A stretch of 64,000 nt of DNA. Source: Slackia equolifaciens. Its GTDB lineage: Bacteria; Actinomycetota; Coriobacteriia; Coriobacteriales; Eggerthellaceae. Positions 44,789-53,971 of this stretch are shown piece after piece. The stretch is taken from assembly GCF_003725995.1 (NCBI RefSeq), contig NZ_QIBX01000012.1:1-64000 (forward strand). Direction: 5' to 3'. Below the pieces are notes generated by a model. It saw only the letters and a program-made list of their open reading frames with translations. It ran no database searches and was not told the DNA's origin. A program made the position numbers and the translations under genes. Positions within the stretch are counted from its first letter, which is position 1. Each line of letters begins with the position of its first letter.

Positions 44789-46390
44789 TTAACGCAACAG
44801 CTTCTTGGCGATTTTGCCCACGCTGGTACGGGGCAGATCTGCAACAACTTCCCACATCGAGGGGATCTTGAACCCGGCAAGACGGCTGCGGCAGAACGCG
44901 GTCACCTCGTCGGTATCCACGCTGCATCCCGGCTCGGGAATCAGAAACGCCTTGACCGCCTGGTCGCGCACCGGATCGGGCACGCCGATGACGGCGGCCT
45001 CGGCGACGGCGGGATGCTCCATGAGCACGCCTTCCACCTCGGATGCCGAGATGTTCTCGCCCGAGCGCTTGATCATGTTGGACTTGCGATCCACGAAATA
45101 GAACCAGCCCTGCGCGTCGCGATAACCCTTATCGCCCGAGCTCAGCCAACCGTCCTCGGAGATGGTCTTGGCCGTGATGCCAGGCTCCTCGTAGTAGCCC
45201 TTCATGATGCTCACGCCGGGAATGCCGCGCACCACGATCTCGCCCGCCTCGCCCGGCACTACGGGCACGCCGGCGTCGTCGACGATTTCGACCTCGTAGC
45301 CCAAGCCCGCACGTCCGATGGAGGGCCAGTGGCGCTCGCCGTACGGCAGATCGGTCAAAACCCAGCACACCGACTCGGTGGAGCCGTAGCAGTTCATGAG
45401 GCGAATGCCGAAACGCTCCTCAAAGGCGTCCTTCTCCTCCTCGGTGATGGCGAGATAGTACTGTGCGGAATGCACGTGATGGTCGAGCTCGCCCTCATCG
45501 TGGGGCTGCAGCATCATCGTGCGCACCAGCATGGCCGTCAGCTGAAGCGACGTGGCGCGGTATTCGCGCACCTGCTTCCAGAAGCGGCGCGCCGAGTACT
45601 TCTCGATGAACACGAGCGTCGCGCCCGCGGTCAGAACCGGCATGAGAGCGGCCAGATGGAAGTTGGAATGGAACGCCGGCATCGTGGTGAGCAGGCGATC
45701 TTCCGGCGTGAGCATGCACTGCCAATCGGTGTAGTAGCCGCCGAACAGCATGTTCGCATGCGTGAGCTCCACGCCTTTCGGGCACGACGTGGTGCCCGAG
45801 GTGAAGATGATCATCGCGGTATCCAGCTCGGAAAGCTCGCATGGAGCCTCCAGGACGTCGGAGCACTTGGCGACCTCGGCGTCGAAATCCACCGAATGAC
45901 CGAACAGCGGCTCGCCCGCATGGTGGTGCGAAACCAGCAGATGCTTGATGGGATAGACGCGCTCGACCGGCGCGGGCACAGGGTTGCGCCACTCGATTTC
46001 CGAAGGAACGCCCTCCACATAGAAAGGCTGACAGTCCGGCTCGGCAACTACGATGTCGATATGGCACTTCTCGTAGACGAAGGCGCACTCCTCAACCATG
46101 TTCGCCATGTTGATGGGCACAGCCACGGCGCCGATCTTCGCAAGCGCCATAGCAGCCGACACGCATTCCGGCGAATTATAGAGCTGGAGAGCGACGTTAT
46201 CGCCCTTCTTCACGCCCAGAGAAAGAAAGTAATTGGCAGTGCGGTTGATGAAGCGGTCGAACTCGGCGTAGGTGAATACCTGCTTCTGCCCCGCCTTGCT
46301 CTGATACTCCATGAAAACGTGGTCGCCACGCTCGACACGCAGCCGCTCCCAAAGGCTGCGCAGGTCGTCGTTACCTACGATGGTACTCAT
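44789..46390 (-). CDS. caiC: CaiC-like acyl-CoA ligase
   Basis: The 533-residue AMP-forming ligase resembles E. coli crotonobetaine/carnitine-CoA ligase closely in remembered segments: INRTANYFLSLGVKKGDNVA, the P-loop FTSGTTSCPKGVELTH, then YYTDWQC, MPAFH and EKYSARRFWKQVREYRAT. The C-terminus has FVDRKSNMIKRSGENIS and the catalytic Lys in GKIAKKLL. It activates an acid with ATP to prime the CoA-transferase next to it. The order with caiB and caiA is that of the E. coli operon. Because hydratase and transporter differ from the carnitine system, the true acid is uncertain. The ribosome site is weak (GGAAACGGA). Confidence 0.88.
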   Translation of the reverse strand: MSTIVGNDDLRSLWERLRVERGDHVFMEYQSKAGQKQVFTYAEFDRFINRTANYFLSLGVKKGDNVALQLYNSPECVSAAMALAKIGAVAVPINMANMVEECAFVYEKCHIDIVVAEPDCQPFYVEGVPSEIEWRNPVPAPVERVYPIKHLLVSHHHAGEPLFGHSVDFDAEVAKCSDVLEAPCELSELDTAMIIFTSGTTSCPKGVELTHANMLFGGYYTDWQCMLTPEDRLLTTMPAFHSNFHLAALMPVLTAGATLVFIEKYSARRFWKQVREYRATSLQLTAMLVRTMMLQPHDEGELDHHVHSAQYYLAITEEEKDAFEERFGIRLMNCYGSTESVCWVLTDLPYGERHWPSIGRAGLGYEVEIVDDAGVPVVPGEAGEIVVRGIPGVSIMKGYYEEPGITAKTISEDGWLSSGDKGYRDAQGWFYFVDRKSNMIKRSGENISASEVEGVLMEHPAVAEAAVIGVPDPVRDQAVKAFLIPEPGCSVDTDEVTAFCRSRLAGFKIPSMWEVVADLPRTSVGKIAKKLLR

Positions 46391-46495
46391 TGCAGTCCGT
46401 TTCCGTCGTATGGCCCCTTAAAGATGGAGCCCGCACGAGGCGGGCTCCACATCGTCCCTCACGATGCGCGAGCGCGCATCAGAATCAGGCGTCGA

Positions 46496-47716
46496 TTAGT
46501 TCTCGCCGACAGCGATGGCGCCTTCGGCAACCAGCTCGTCGATCTTCTCCTTGGAGTAACCCAGCTTGGTGAGCACGTCCACGGTGTCGCCGCCCTTGGC
46601 GGGCATGGGACGCCAGATCTTGCCGGGGGTCTGCTCGAAGCGAGGCATCGGGGACAGGCCCTTGAAGGTCTCGCCGTCTTTGGTCTCCCACTCGACGAAG
46701 TTGCCGCGGGCGGCCATATGGGGATCCTTCACCATGTCCTCGAACTCCAGGACGCTCTGAGCGGCGATGGCATGCTCGGCGAGGATGTCCTCGAGCTCAA
46801 GCTTGGTGCGCTCAAGCAGCCAAGCCTCGAGACGCTTCTCGAACTCCTTGGCGATGGGCATGGACAGCCACAGGGAAGCGGTGTCCTCGGGCAGGTCGGG
46901 GGTACCCCACTGATCGCCCAGGCCCAGCTCCTCGATAATCCACTTGTTCTGGCGGATGCCGAACAGGTTCAGAGCGATGAAACCGTCCTTGCACTTGTAC
47001 ACGCCGATGCCGCACAGGTTCTGGTTGCGGGCGCCAGCGCGACCCCAGTTGATGCCGTCGTTGAGGTAGTCGACCAGGTAGTACTGGCTCATGTACATGA
47101 TGCCCTCATACATTGCCCAGTCGATGCTCTCGCCCTCGCCGGTGCGCTCAGCCTTGCGCAGGGCGGCCAGAGAAGCGCCGATCAGCAGGTAGGAGTTGAT
47201 GTAGTCACCGGAGTAAGGCATGGTGATCATCGGCTGCTCGGGGGTGCCGTTCTGGCAGGTGAAGCCAGCGTAGGGGCCCACGGTGCCGTCGTAAGCGGGA
47301 CGCTTGACGCGGTCGGGATCGCCGAACTTACCAAAGCCGGAGCAGTGGACGATGACCAGCTTGGGGTTAACGGCCCACATATCCTCGTCGGTGAAGCCCT
47401 TGCGGTCCCAGGTGCCGCCCTTGGAGGACTCGAAGAAGATGTCGGTGTCCTTCAGCATGTCAAGCAGGACCTGCTTGCCGCCGGGGGTGAACTGGTTCAG
47501 CTGGACGGAACGGCAGTTACGACGCTCGGCCTGAGCAGCGTTCTTGGCGTCGCGCACGGTGTCGCCATAGCCGGTGTTCTCGAGCCAGGTGACGTCGGCA
47601 CCCCAGTCAGCCATGATGTTGCAGGCGCGGGGAATTGCCTCTTCCATAGCGGCGAAGACGATCTTCACGTCGTCAAGCACACCAAAATGCGGCTTCTCGG
47701 TAGGAATTGCAGCCAT
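46496..47716 (-). CDS. caiB: CaiB-like class III CoA-transferase
   Basis: The 406-residue protein parallels E. coli CaiB along its length: MADWGADVTWLENTGYGDTV, TDIFFESSKG, NPKLVIVHCSGFGKFG, and RTGEGESIDWAMYEGIMYMSQYYLVDY. Asp171 in MPYSGDYINSY is the likely acyl-anhydride nucleophile. It would exchange CoA between product and substrate acids. The codons are strongly biased, so it is probably abundant. ATG at 47716 with GAGGAG upstream was chosen over an in-frame start 45 bp earlier. It is only distantly similar to the other CoA-transferase at 19665. Confidence 0.9.
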   Translation of the reverse strand: MAAIPTEKPHFGVLDDVKIVFAAMEEAIPRACNIMADWGADVTWLENTGYGDTVRDAKNAAQAERRNCRSVQLNQFTPGGKQVLLDMLKDTDIFFESSKGGTWDRKGFTDEDMWAVNPKLVIVHCSGFGKFGDPDRVKRPAYDGTVGPYAGFTCQNGTPEQPMITMPYSGDYINSYLLIGASLAALRKAERTGEGESIDWAMYEGIMYMSQYYLVDYLNDGINWGRAGARNQNLCGIGVYKCKDGFIALNLFGIRQNKWIIEELGLGDQWGTPDLPEDTASLWLSMPIAKEFEKRLEAWLLERTKLELEDILAEHAIAAQSVLEFEDMVKDPHMAARGNFVEWETKDGETFKGLSPMPRFEQTPGKIWRPMPAKGGDTVDVLTKLGYSKEKIDELVAEGAIAVGEN

Positions 47717-47854
47717 TGGACTTCTCCTCACACTCAAAGAATTAGAAACTGCTTGAGTCATCTTTCGAGGGATGGCTCGCCTGCGAGGGCCCGCAATGCT
47801 GCGGGCGCCCGCAGGAGGTGAAGCGGGCGGCGAGAGTGGCCGCCCGGATTCAAC

Positions 47855-49006
47855 TTACTGGCGGTAGGGCTTGATGGCCATCTTGGAACCGGTGAGAATC
47901 ATCATCTCGTCGGTGCCGCCGGAGATGCGGTCGACGCGCAGGTCGCGCCAGATGCGGTTGATGCGGTGCTCGGAAGCAACGGAGATGCCGCCGAGGATCT
48001 GCATGGCGTCGTCAACAACCTCGAAGGAAGCGTTGGCGCAGTAGTACTTGCAGCGAGCGGCCTGACCGGCGTCGACGTCGCCACCCAGGTTGACGTCGGC
48101 GTTCCAAGCGGCCTCGTACAGCATATTGCGCATGGCGTCGAGCTTGATCTTCATGTTGCAGAACTTCAGAGAGTTCAGCTGGAAGCGAGCGATCGGCTTG
48201 CCGAAAGCAACGCGGGTCCAAGCATGCTTAGCGGCATCCTCGAAAGCGGAGATAGCGGTGCCGTAGTCGCAGGCGCCCACGAGCCAGCGCTCGAAGTTGA
48301 AGTCGGAAACGCCGCGGTTGAAGCCGTTGCCCTCTTTGCCGAAGAAGTCCTTCTCCTCCATCTCAACGTCGTTGAGGTAGACCTCGCAGCAGGAGTCCAT
48401 GCGCAGGCCCAGCTTGGTCAGAGGCGACAGGGAAACGCCCGGCTTGGACATATCGACGAAGAACTCGGAGATGGTGTCCGGATTGTCGGCGTCGCGGCAC
48501 ATGATGATCAGGTACTTCACGCCCTTGGAGGAGGTGATGAAGGTCTTGGTGCCGTTCAGGTAGATCTTGCCGTCGCGACGCTGATAGGTGGTCTGCAGGC
48601 CAGACACGTCGGAGCCGGCGCCGGGCTCGGTGCAGGCGGAGTTGACTACCTGCTCGCCGGTACCAAGGTACTTCAGGCAGGCTTCGATCTGCTCCTCGGT
48701 GCCCTCACGGACGATGGTGTTGTAACCGGTCAGCAGATACAGGACATAGGTGGGGGCGCCATACTGGCCGAGCACCTCGTAGATGGCCATCAGCGTGGTG
48801 ATGGGCTCCTCGAGGCCCAAGCCGCCATGCTCCTCGTCGAGCATGATGCGGTCGAAGCCGAGCTCGCACAGACCCTTGGTCCAGCGCAGCGGGTACTCGT
48901 GCTTCTCGTCGCACTCATGGAAGTAAGTCTCCCAGTTCTCGGACTCCATGTAGTCGCGATAGGAATCCACGATCAGCTGCTGCTCGTCGGACAGTTTGAA
49001 ATCCAT
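47855..49006 (-). CDS. caiA: CaiA-like acyl-CoA dehydrogenase (enoyl-CoA reductase)
   Basis: The 383-residue flavoenzyme matches E. coli CaiA in many stretches: ESENWETYFHECD, GAPTYVLYLLTGYNT, CTEPGAGSDVSGL, GLRMDSCCEVY and FGKEGNGFNRG. At the MCAD catalytic position it has Gly363 (RISGGTDEM) instead of Glu, while Glu239 in FNFERWLVGA occupies the base position used by isovaleryl- and long-chain-type enzymes. CaiA of E. coli reduces crotonobetainyl-CoA with electrons from the Fix proteins, and fixABCX lies upstream here. AGGAGG precedes the start. Confidence 0.92.
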   Translation of the reverse strand: MDFKLSDEQQLIVDSYRDYMESENWETYFHECDEKHEYPLRWTKGLCELGFDRIMLDEEHGGLGLEEPITTLMAIYEVLGQYGAPTYVLYLLTGYNTIVREGTEEQIEACLKYLGTGEQVVNSACTEPGAGSDVSGLQTTYQRRDGKIYLNGTKTFITSSKGVKYLIIMCRDADNPDTISEFFVDMSKPGVSLSPLTKLGLRMDSCCEVYLNDVEMEEKDFFGKEGNGFNRGVSDFNFERWLVGACDYGTAISAFEDAAKHAWTRVAFGKPIARFQLNSLKFCNMKIKLDAMRNMLYEAAWNADVNLGGDVDAGQAARCKYYCANASFEVVDDAMQILGGISVASEHRINRIWRDLRVDRISGGTDEMMILTGSKMAIKPYRQ

Positions 49007-49108
49007 GTCAACCTCCTGTAGTTTCGGATTTCACCTTCCGGTCCTCCGCCTTGCGGCTTCGGGCCGAATTACCAAAGACGTACGCCATATCAGGCGGGCG
49101 TATGCGCC

Positions 49109-49250
49109 TCATGAGCGGTGCCCGGGAGGGCTGGGTGGACAAAGGAGGCTTCCAACTGCGTACCGCTCATGAGAAGCATGCGTTAATCATGCGTCTCATA
49201 GGTCTTGTCAAGGGGTTTCACGGGGCGGGCAGGCTTTTGCCGTCCGCCCC
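49109..49250. other. Inverted repeats in the caiA-MFS gap
   Basis: TCATGAGCGGT (49109-49119) is repeated inverted as ACCGCTCATGA (49162-49172), 11 bp perfect. A second stem, GGGGCGG...CCGTCCGCCCC (49222-49250), lies 55 bp past the MFS stop and may end or attenuate that transcript before caiA. The full gap, 49007-49305, has no gene. Confidence 0.55.
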
Positions 49251-49305
49251 CTTGTATCTGGAGAGTTCCCGACGGTCACTTCGTCGGCGGGGGGTGGATT
49301 ACGCG

Positions 49306-50589
49306 TTAGTTCTGAGCGTTCGCAGCAGCGTTCTTCTTAACGGCACGCAGGCACAGCAGCAGCATGACCACACCGAAGACTGCGAAGGCGATCTCGATGG
49401 CGAAGATCATGTTGTAGGCAGCGGTACCCTGAGCGTCGATGATGGAGCCATACCAGGTGTGGATGAACACGTCGGGGATGTAACCAACAACGGACAGGAT
49501 GCCAGCGGCGGTACCGAAGATACGCATCGGGATGCCCAGCTCGGACAGCGGCGAGGAGCCGATGGAGAAGGCGCCGTAGGTGAAGAAGCCGAACACGACG
49601 ACCAGAGCCAGAGCAACCATGCCCAGACCGGGATCCTGAGGCAGCATGATGAACACGCCCAGGCACACGATCGCGAAGATGAAGCAGCCGAGGATGGTCT
49701 TGGTGGACTTGATGCGAGCAGCCACAACACCCAGGATGGGGCCAGCGAGCAGGCCGATACCATAGGTACGGATGAGGCCGGCGACGTTCACGAGGTTGGG
49801 GTCAACGCCCATGGCGGTCATGTACGGGGTGGTGTAGGTAGCGCCCTGGTACACGCAGTACACGGCGAAGTACGCGAGGCAGGCCCAGATAACGCCGGGG
49901 GTCCTGAGTGCCTCAGCGTAGTCGGCCATGTTGAAGAACTTCGTCCTGGTGGTGTCGATCTCGCCCTTGAAGTCGGGGATGAAGACGTAGGACAGCACAG
50001 CCATGACAGCAAGCACAACGCCGAGGAACACCAGAACCATGGTGACGCCGGTGGCAGGCACGGGGATGGCGGCAACGATAGCAGCGTTGATCAGGCCAAC
50101 AACCAGACCGGCAACGCCGTAGATGGAGTAGCTCACGCCGATGCGAGCAGGATACTCGTCCTCTTCGCAGCACAGACGGATGACCTTGAAGCGGGTGCCC
50201 CACCAAATGAGAATGGAGGTAATGCCCATGCCGATGAACAGGATGTAGCACATGAACAGCGAGGGCAGCGTGGCATAGATGAAGGTCAGGATGGCGGTGC
50301 CGCCGAAGCCGATCCATGCCAGGGTGCGCATGCGGAACTTATCCGCGAAGATGCCGGAAGGCAGGTAGCAGATAACTGCCGCGATGCCGTAGCAAGACAC
50401 CAGAGCGCCGAGGTCGGCGTTGGTGCAACCGAGACCCTGCATCAGGGGCTCGTAGAAAACGTTCTTCAGATACATCGGGGTGTAGATAACGGAAGAACCC
50501 ATGGAAATGAGGACGATCAGGAACCACTTGTGGATACCGCTAATGTCCTTGTAGGTCACTTCGCCCTTGCTCTTAGCAAGAAAAGACAT
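49306..50589 (-). CDS. MFS transporter in the caiT position
   Basis: The 427-residue protein has twelve helices (IHKWFLIVLISMGSSVIYTP first), the loop GIFADKFRMRTLAW between helices 2 and 3, and no glycine-betaine/carnitine (BCCT) features. It is the first gene of the cai-ordered operon, where E. coli has the BCCT antiporter CaiT. The fold resembles monocarboxylate or oxalate/formate-type MFS carriers. I infer exchange of substrate and product acids. Codon bias indicates high expression. AAAGGG precedes the ATG. Confidence 0.85.
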   Translation of the reverse strand: MSFLAKSKGEVTYKDISGIHKWFLIVLISMGSSVIYTPMYLKNVFYEPLMQGLGCTNADLGALVSCYGIAAVICYLPSGIFADKFRMRTLAWIGFGGTAILTFIYATLPSLFMCYILFIGMGITSILIWWGTRFKVIRLCCEEDEYPARIGVSYSIYGVAGLVVGLINAAIVAAIPVPATGVTMVLVFLGVVLAVMAVLSYVFIPDFKGEIDTTRTKFFNMADYAEALRTPGVIWACLAYFAVYCVYQGATYTTPYMTAMGVDPNLVNVAGLIRTYGIGLLAGPILGVVAARIKSTKTILGCFIFAIVCLGVFIMLPQDPGLGMVALALVVVFGFFTYGAFSIGSSPLSELGIPMRIFGTAAGILSVVGYIPDVFIHTWYGSIIDAQGTAAYNMIFAIEIAFAVFGVVMLLLCLRAVKKNAAANAQN

Positions 50590-51165
50590 AATGTTTTCCC
50601 TTTCTCAAGTAAGGCCTGCGAAACCCTCTCACGCTTCGCAGGAATTAAGACGTCCCTTCTTGTCTATAGCCCTTGGAAGATCGTTCGCCTAAGGTAAGGT
50701 TCGCGCTCACGCGATTCATGTTCGCTTCGAGCATCCGAGGAATATAGGCGTTGAGGGAAATCGTCTTGCCGCCTTAAGACGGCTCGCGTTTCGGCCCCCT
50801 ATGCCGACGTGCATCCGCCTCCTTTCACGGGTGAATGCCCCTTGCTTGTCGCTTGGCATGCCTCACACCTCGTTCGGCATGCTTCAGCGGTTCGCAAGAC
50901 CAGATGTGGGCATTTTGTGCCGCGGAGACGAAAACGGGTATCGCTCGAACGCCATGAAATCGTCATTACCGGAATACTCGCTATCAGGTTTTTTGTGGCT
51001 ACTCAATTTTTAGGGATGTACCTCACGTGGCGTTATCCTGTATCTTGAGTACGTAACAATTGCACGGAGGTTAAGTAATCACCCTTGGAAACACCGCGAT
51101 TTGAAGTACTCTTTTATAGAGTTCGACGATAGATAGATAAGTAATCCATAGGAAGCGAGGATGCC
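50590..51165. promoter_or_regulatory. Divergent control region of the cai-like operon and the membrane LuxR gene
   Basis: About 575 bp with no gene. ACGTAACA (51051-51058) equals half of the fix operator candidate at 57287-57314. From 51080 the text CACCCTTGGAA...CGCGATTT...ACTC parallels 57349-57375. ACTCT-TTTAT-AGAGT (51108-51122) is a short inverted repeat near the LuxR start. ACTCAA/TTGAGT flank 51001-51050. These make a likely regulator landing area; the exact promoters were not resolved. Confidence 0.45.
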
Positions 51166-52635
51166 TTGGAACAGAATTCAGGCTCTTCCGTCACCAGATT
51201 GACGGAAGAAACCAAGGAGCGTTTCGGATTGTACTATCTCGCCACGACGCTCTTGCTCGCGTGGTATTACAGTCTCTGGTTCACGCCCAACATCTTCGTG
51301 CATAGCAATTTACTGTCCGATAACGTCACGTTTTCGTGGCTTGCGACACTCGCCGCGTCGGGAATCGCGTTTCTGGTTCTGGCGAACCTCTTTAATAAGA
51401 TAGATAAGCGGCTCTATCAGATGCCGTCGCTGATGATCGTCGCCGGCGTCGTTGCCGCAGGGGCCACAGCGTCTTACACGCTGTGGAGCAACGCTGTTTT
51501 AAACACTGTAGCGGCACTCGTGGTATTCCCTCTCCTCTTCGGCCTCTCCAACGCCATCATCTGGATCGGACTGGGCGAATATCACGCTCGCAAGAAGTCC
51601 TCGTTCTCCACCCATAAGTTCCTGGGCGTGTTCGGCATAGTAATGCTCGCCTCAATGCTCTTCACCACCATTGCGCCTCACATCGTGGCCGTAGCGTTTG
51701 TGACGCTGCTCCCCATCGCGAGCGTGGTTCTCTACCTTTATGAAAGCAAGGCGCTCGGCGCTACCCCGCTCCCCACGCTTCTCCCCACGGACACGCGCAA
51801 GAAGACGCTTAAACCCACGGTGATCATCTCTGTGACCATCTTCATTGGATGTGCGGCCTGCTACTACAACATCGCCATCATCCCGTCAGACATGCTGAGC
51901 CCGGGCAGCATCTGGCCCGACGGCATGTCGTACGTGATTGGCATTTCGTGCTCGGCCCTGGCCGCCGGCGTTATCGCCGTCTGCCAGGCGACCATCTCCA
52001 AGAGCATCGTCACCTACCGTTTCCTCCCCTGGCTGCTGGTGGTCACGGTGGCGGCGATTTCGCTCTTCGTTAACGGCGATCCCCTGCTGTACCCCTATTC
52101 ATTTATTATCACGGTGGCAATCGCCGGCATCTTCGAGGTTATGCTAATCGGCTACTTCGGCACGCTTTCTGCTAAGGGCTTTGTGGCCACCGCCATGGCT
52201 TTCGGCATGTCCAGCGCCGTGGTGCGCCTGGGGTTCTTCTTCGGCGACAGCGTGGCCGTGTTCTACGAGCAGAACCCCGTGCTTCACGAGCAGCTTTCCA
52301 CCGAGACGGCGATCGTCTTCCTGTGCCTGCTTGCCATCTGCCTCATTCCACTCATGCGTCAGGAAAGCGTGATTCTGCAGCTCACCACTGCCCCATCCAA
52401 GAATAACGAGGTCGAAGAGGTGTGCGACGCCGCCATCGCCGAGTTCGCGCTCTCTAGGCGCGAAGGCGAGATCCTCAAGCTGTTCGCGCGTGGCTATACC
52501 ATCGATAGCATCTCTAAGAAGCTCGTCATATCGCCCTATACCACGCAGACCCACGTGCGTCATATCTACTCCAAGATGCACGTCCATAAGCGTTCGGAGC
52601 TTTTGGACTACATCAATATGCATCGCACTGAATAG
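51166..52635 (+). CDS. Membrane-bound LuxR-family regulator of the cai/fix region
   Basis: The 489-residue protein has about twelve membrane helices (residues 20-405) and a C-terminal LuxR HTH: FALSRREGEILKLFARGYT, then LVISPYTTQTHVRHIYSKMHVHKRSELL. It is divergent from the MFS-caiABC operon and upstream, in opposite direction, of fixABCX, so it probably senses the operon's acid and activates both. The TTG start at 51166 is preceded by GGAAGCGAGG. An overlapping ATG at 51161 is in a different frame. The architecture equals the regulator at 750-2465. Confidence 0.87.
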   Translation: MEQNSGSSVTRLTEETKERFGLYYLATTLLLAWYYSLWFTPNIFVHSNLLSDNVTFSWLATLAASGIAFLVLANLFNKIDKRLYQMPSLMIVAGVVAAGATASYTLWSNAVLNTVAALVVFPLLFGLSNAIIWIGLGEYHARKKSSFSTHKFLGVFGIVMLASMLFTTIAPHIVAVAFVTLLPIASVVLYLYESKALGATPLPTLLPTDTRKKTLKPTVIISVTIFIGCAACYYNIAIIPSDMLSPGSIWPDGMSYVIGISCSALAAGVIAVCQATISKSIVTYRFLPWLLVVTVAAISLFVNGDPLLYPYSFIITVAIAGIFEVMLIGYFGTLSAKGFVATAMAFGMSSAVVRLGFFFGDSVAVFYEQNPVLHEQLSTETAIVFLCLLAICLIPLMRQESVILQLTTAPSKNNEVEEVCDAAIAEFALSRREGEILKLFARGYTIDSISKKLVISPYTTQTHVRHIYSKMHVHKRSELLDYINMHRTE

Positions 52636-53034
52636 CGACCCACTTCAGCCACCGCGCATGCCTACGGACCCTCCTGCGGCGTCTCCCTGGCATTGCGCCG
52701 CGAGCAGCCGCAGAAGCTTCGGATAGGCCCTCCCCTAACGACTTCTCTAGCATTTCGTCACAAACGGCCGCAAATGGCTTCAGGGTTATCACGCGTGCGA
52801 GCTCTCCCCCAGTGCCTCCCCAGTGCTTCCTTAGTGCTTCCCTAGTGCCTCACCTGGGGTACGCAAGACCGCAAGAACGCCCCATGAGATCGCCCCAGTC
52901 GCATGGACGCGCCCATTGTCCACGTTTAAATGTGCCTATATTGTGCGCAAACGCGGAGCTACAGAGCAAATCGTCGAATCGGCCTCCTTACCTCAAGGGC
53001 AAGAAGGCCGATTGGTTTGGAATACGCTATTGAA

Positions 53035-53457
53035 TGGTCAAATTTGCTTCCAATGGGCAACTAAACCGTACGTTTTTCGGCAGGCTGGTCAAATTTGCCT
53101 CGTGTAAAAAGTCGCTCCGAAAACAAACGGCGATTTGCTGCAGTATGGACGTCGCTCTGCAACCGCGTAAAGGTCGCCCTCGCAAACAAAAGCCGATTTG
53201 CTGCAGTTTTCGAGGGGTGCCCCAAGTACACTGCCGTTGGGCTCTTCGTTTCCCCAGTTCACAGCGTCGCGCCGATTGGGCTACTCGAAGAGGCGTCCTA
53301 AAACTGCAGCAAATCGGCGTTTGTTTCGGAGCAACGTTTGCAATGCAACAAATCGCCGTTTGTTTAACCCGCGACCGCGCGCCGCCCATTGGAGGCGAAT
53401 TTGACCGCGGCGGCGTACGCAAGCTGCCTGGCCGCCCATTGGAGGCAAATATGACCA
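53035..53457. repeat. Nested palindromic element, order A A B B - B' B' A' A'
   Basis: A units (24 bp, TGGTCAAATTTGC...AATGGGC) lie at 53035-53058 and, with a degenerate end, 53086-53109. B units (CAAAC...GCCGATTTGCTGCAGT) lie at 53111-53144 and 53180-53210. Their inverted copies follow: B' at 53300-53335 (about 32 of 35 positions match the first B) and 53345-53365, A' at 53384-53407 and 53434-53457. The centre (53211-53299) carries CCGTTGGGCT and CCGATTGGGCT. The whole 423 bp is near-symmetric and could fold as a giant hairpin in RNA or a cruciform in DNA. Confidence 0.85.
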
Positions 53458-53631
53458 GCCTAGTTTTTCATTCTCAACCCTTCACAAAGTAGGACGAGAA
53501 CTGGGAGATGCATTCGGCCCTCAGCCGCGATCCATTATGGCTTAAACCGACCTCCGGATCGGTTCCACTGCGTTTGTCCGCCCTCCAGAGGCACGATTGA
53601 CCCGACCCTGAAACTTTGCCAAAACATCAGG

Positions 53632-53663
53632 GAATAAAAAACGCCGCCCGAAAACGGGCGGCG
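53632..53663 (-). terminator. Terminator of the fixABCX operon
   Basis: The 9-bp stem CGCCGCCCG/CGGGCGGCG with an AAAA loop is followed on the minus strand by TTTTTTATT. It starts 9 bp after the fixX stop. Confidence 0.88.
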
Positions 53664-53671
53664 CATAAATC

Positions 53672-53971
53672 TTAGCCGAAGCGGTACTCGATACCCATCG
53701 TGGGCTGCGGGTTCTCCCACTTCTTGATGATGGTGTCGCCACAGGCAACGCGGCACGTACCGCACTCGAGGCAACCAGCGTAGTCGAAAGACTTGCGGCC
53801 TTCCTCGTCACGCTTGTACAGCGCGGCCGGGCACACCATGATGAGCTTGTCGAACTCCTCGTCAGAGGGCTCGTCCACCAGCTCGATGTGAGCGTTGGAC
53901 TCGTCAACCTCGTACTTGTTCAGCGACAGGTACTCGTCGACATTGACGGTGAATTTGATGTCACGACTCAT
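53672..53971 (-). CDS. fixX: Ferredoxin-like protein FixX
   Basis: The 99-residue protein is the small iron-sulfur partner of FixC. It has the family text HIELVDEPSDEEFDKLIMVCPAALY and one cluster motif in YAGCLECGTCRVACG. Its start overlaps the fixC stop by 4 bp (ATGA). With FixC it passes electrons to the quinone pool or to an acyl-CoA reductase. Confidence 0.93.
   Translation of the reverse strand: MSRDIKFTVNVDEYLSLNKYEVDESNAHIELVDEPSDEEFDKLIMVCPAALYKRDEEGRKSFDYAGCLECGTCRVACGDTIIKKWENPQPTMGIEYRFG

Larger units (their letters stand above)
52636..53671. other. 1-kb gene-free stretch downstream of the LuxR gene
   Basis: No credible gene: short frames on both strands translate the repeat text. 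It holds the eight-unit nested palindrome (53035-53457) and the fixX terminator (53632-53663). The part 52640-52900 contains only loosely repeated CCTCCCCAGTGCTTCC-like text near 52805-52855. Confidence 0.6.

Noticed and set aside
44573-47821. A plus-strand open frame of over 1000 codons
   Set aside because: It is antisense to the MaoC, CaiC-like and CaiB-like genes. Its translation is rich in His, Leu, Gly and Val, as expected from the complement of GC-rich codons, and has no ribosome site or domain.
43693-50589. Simple carnitine-to-gamma-butyrobetaine operon
   Set aside because: Kept only as an alternative. No BCCT carrier, no CaiD or CaiE in the operon, and a MaoC hydratase instead; the name cai is used for family and order only.
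53035-53457. CRISPR array interpretation of the A/B repeats
   Set aside because: Units occur in both orientations, spacing is irregular, there are only two copies per orientation, and no cas gene is present.
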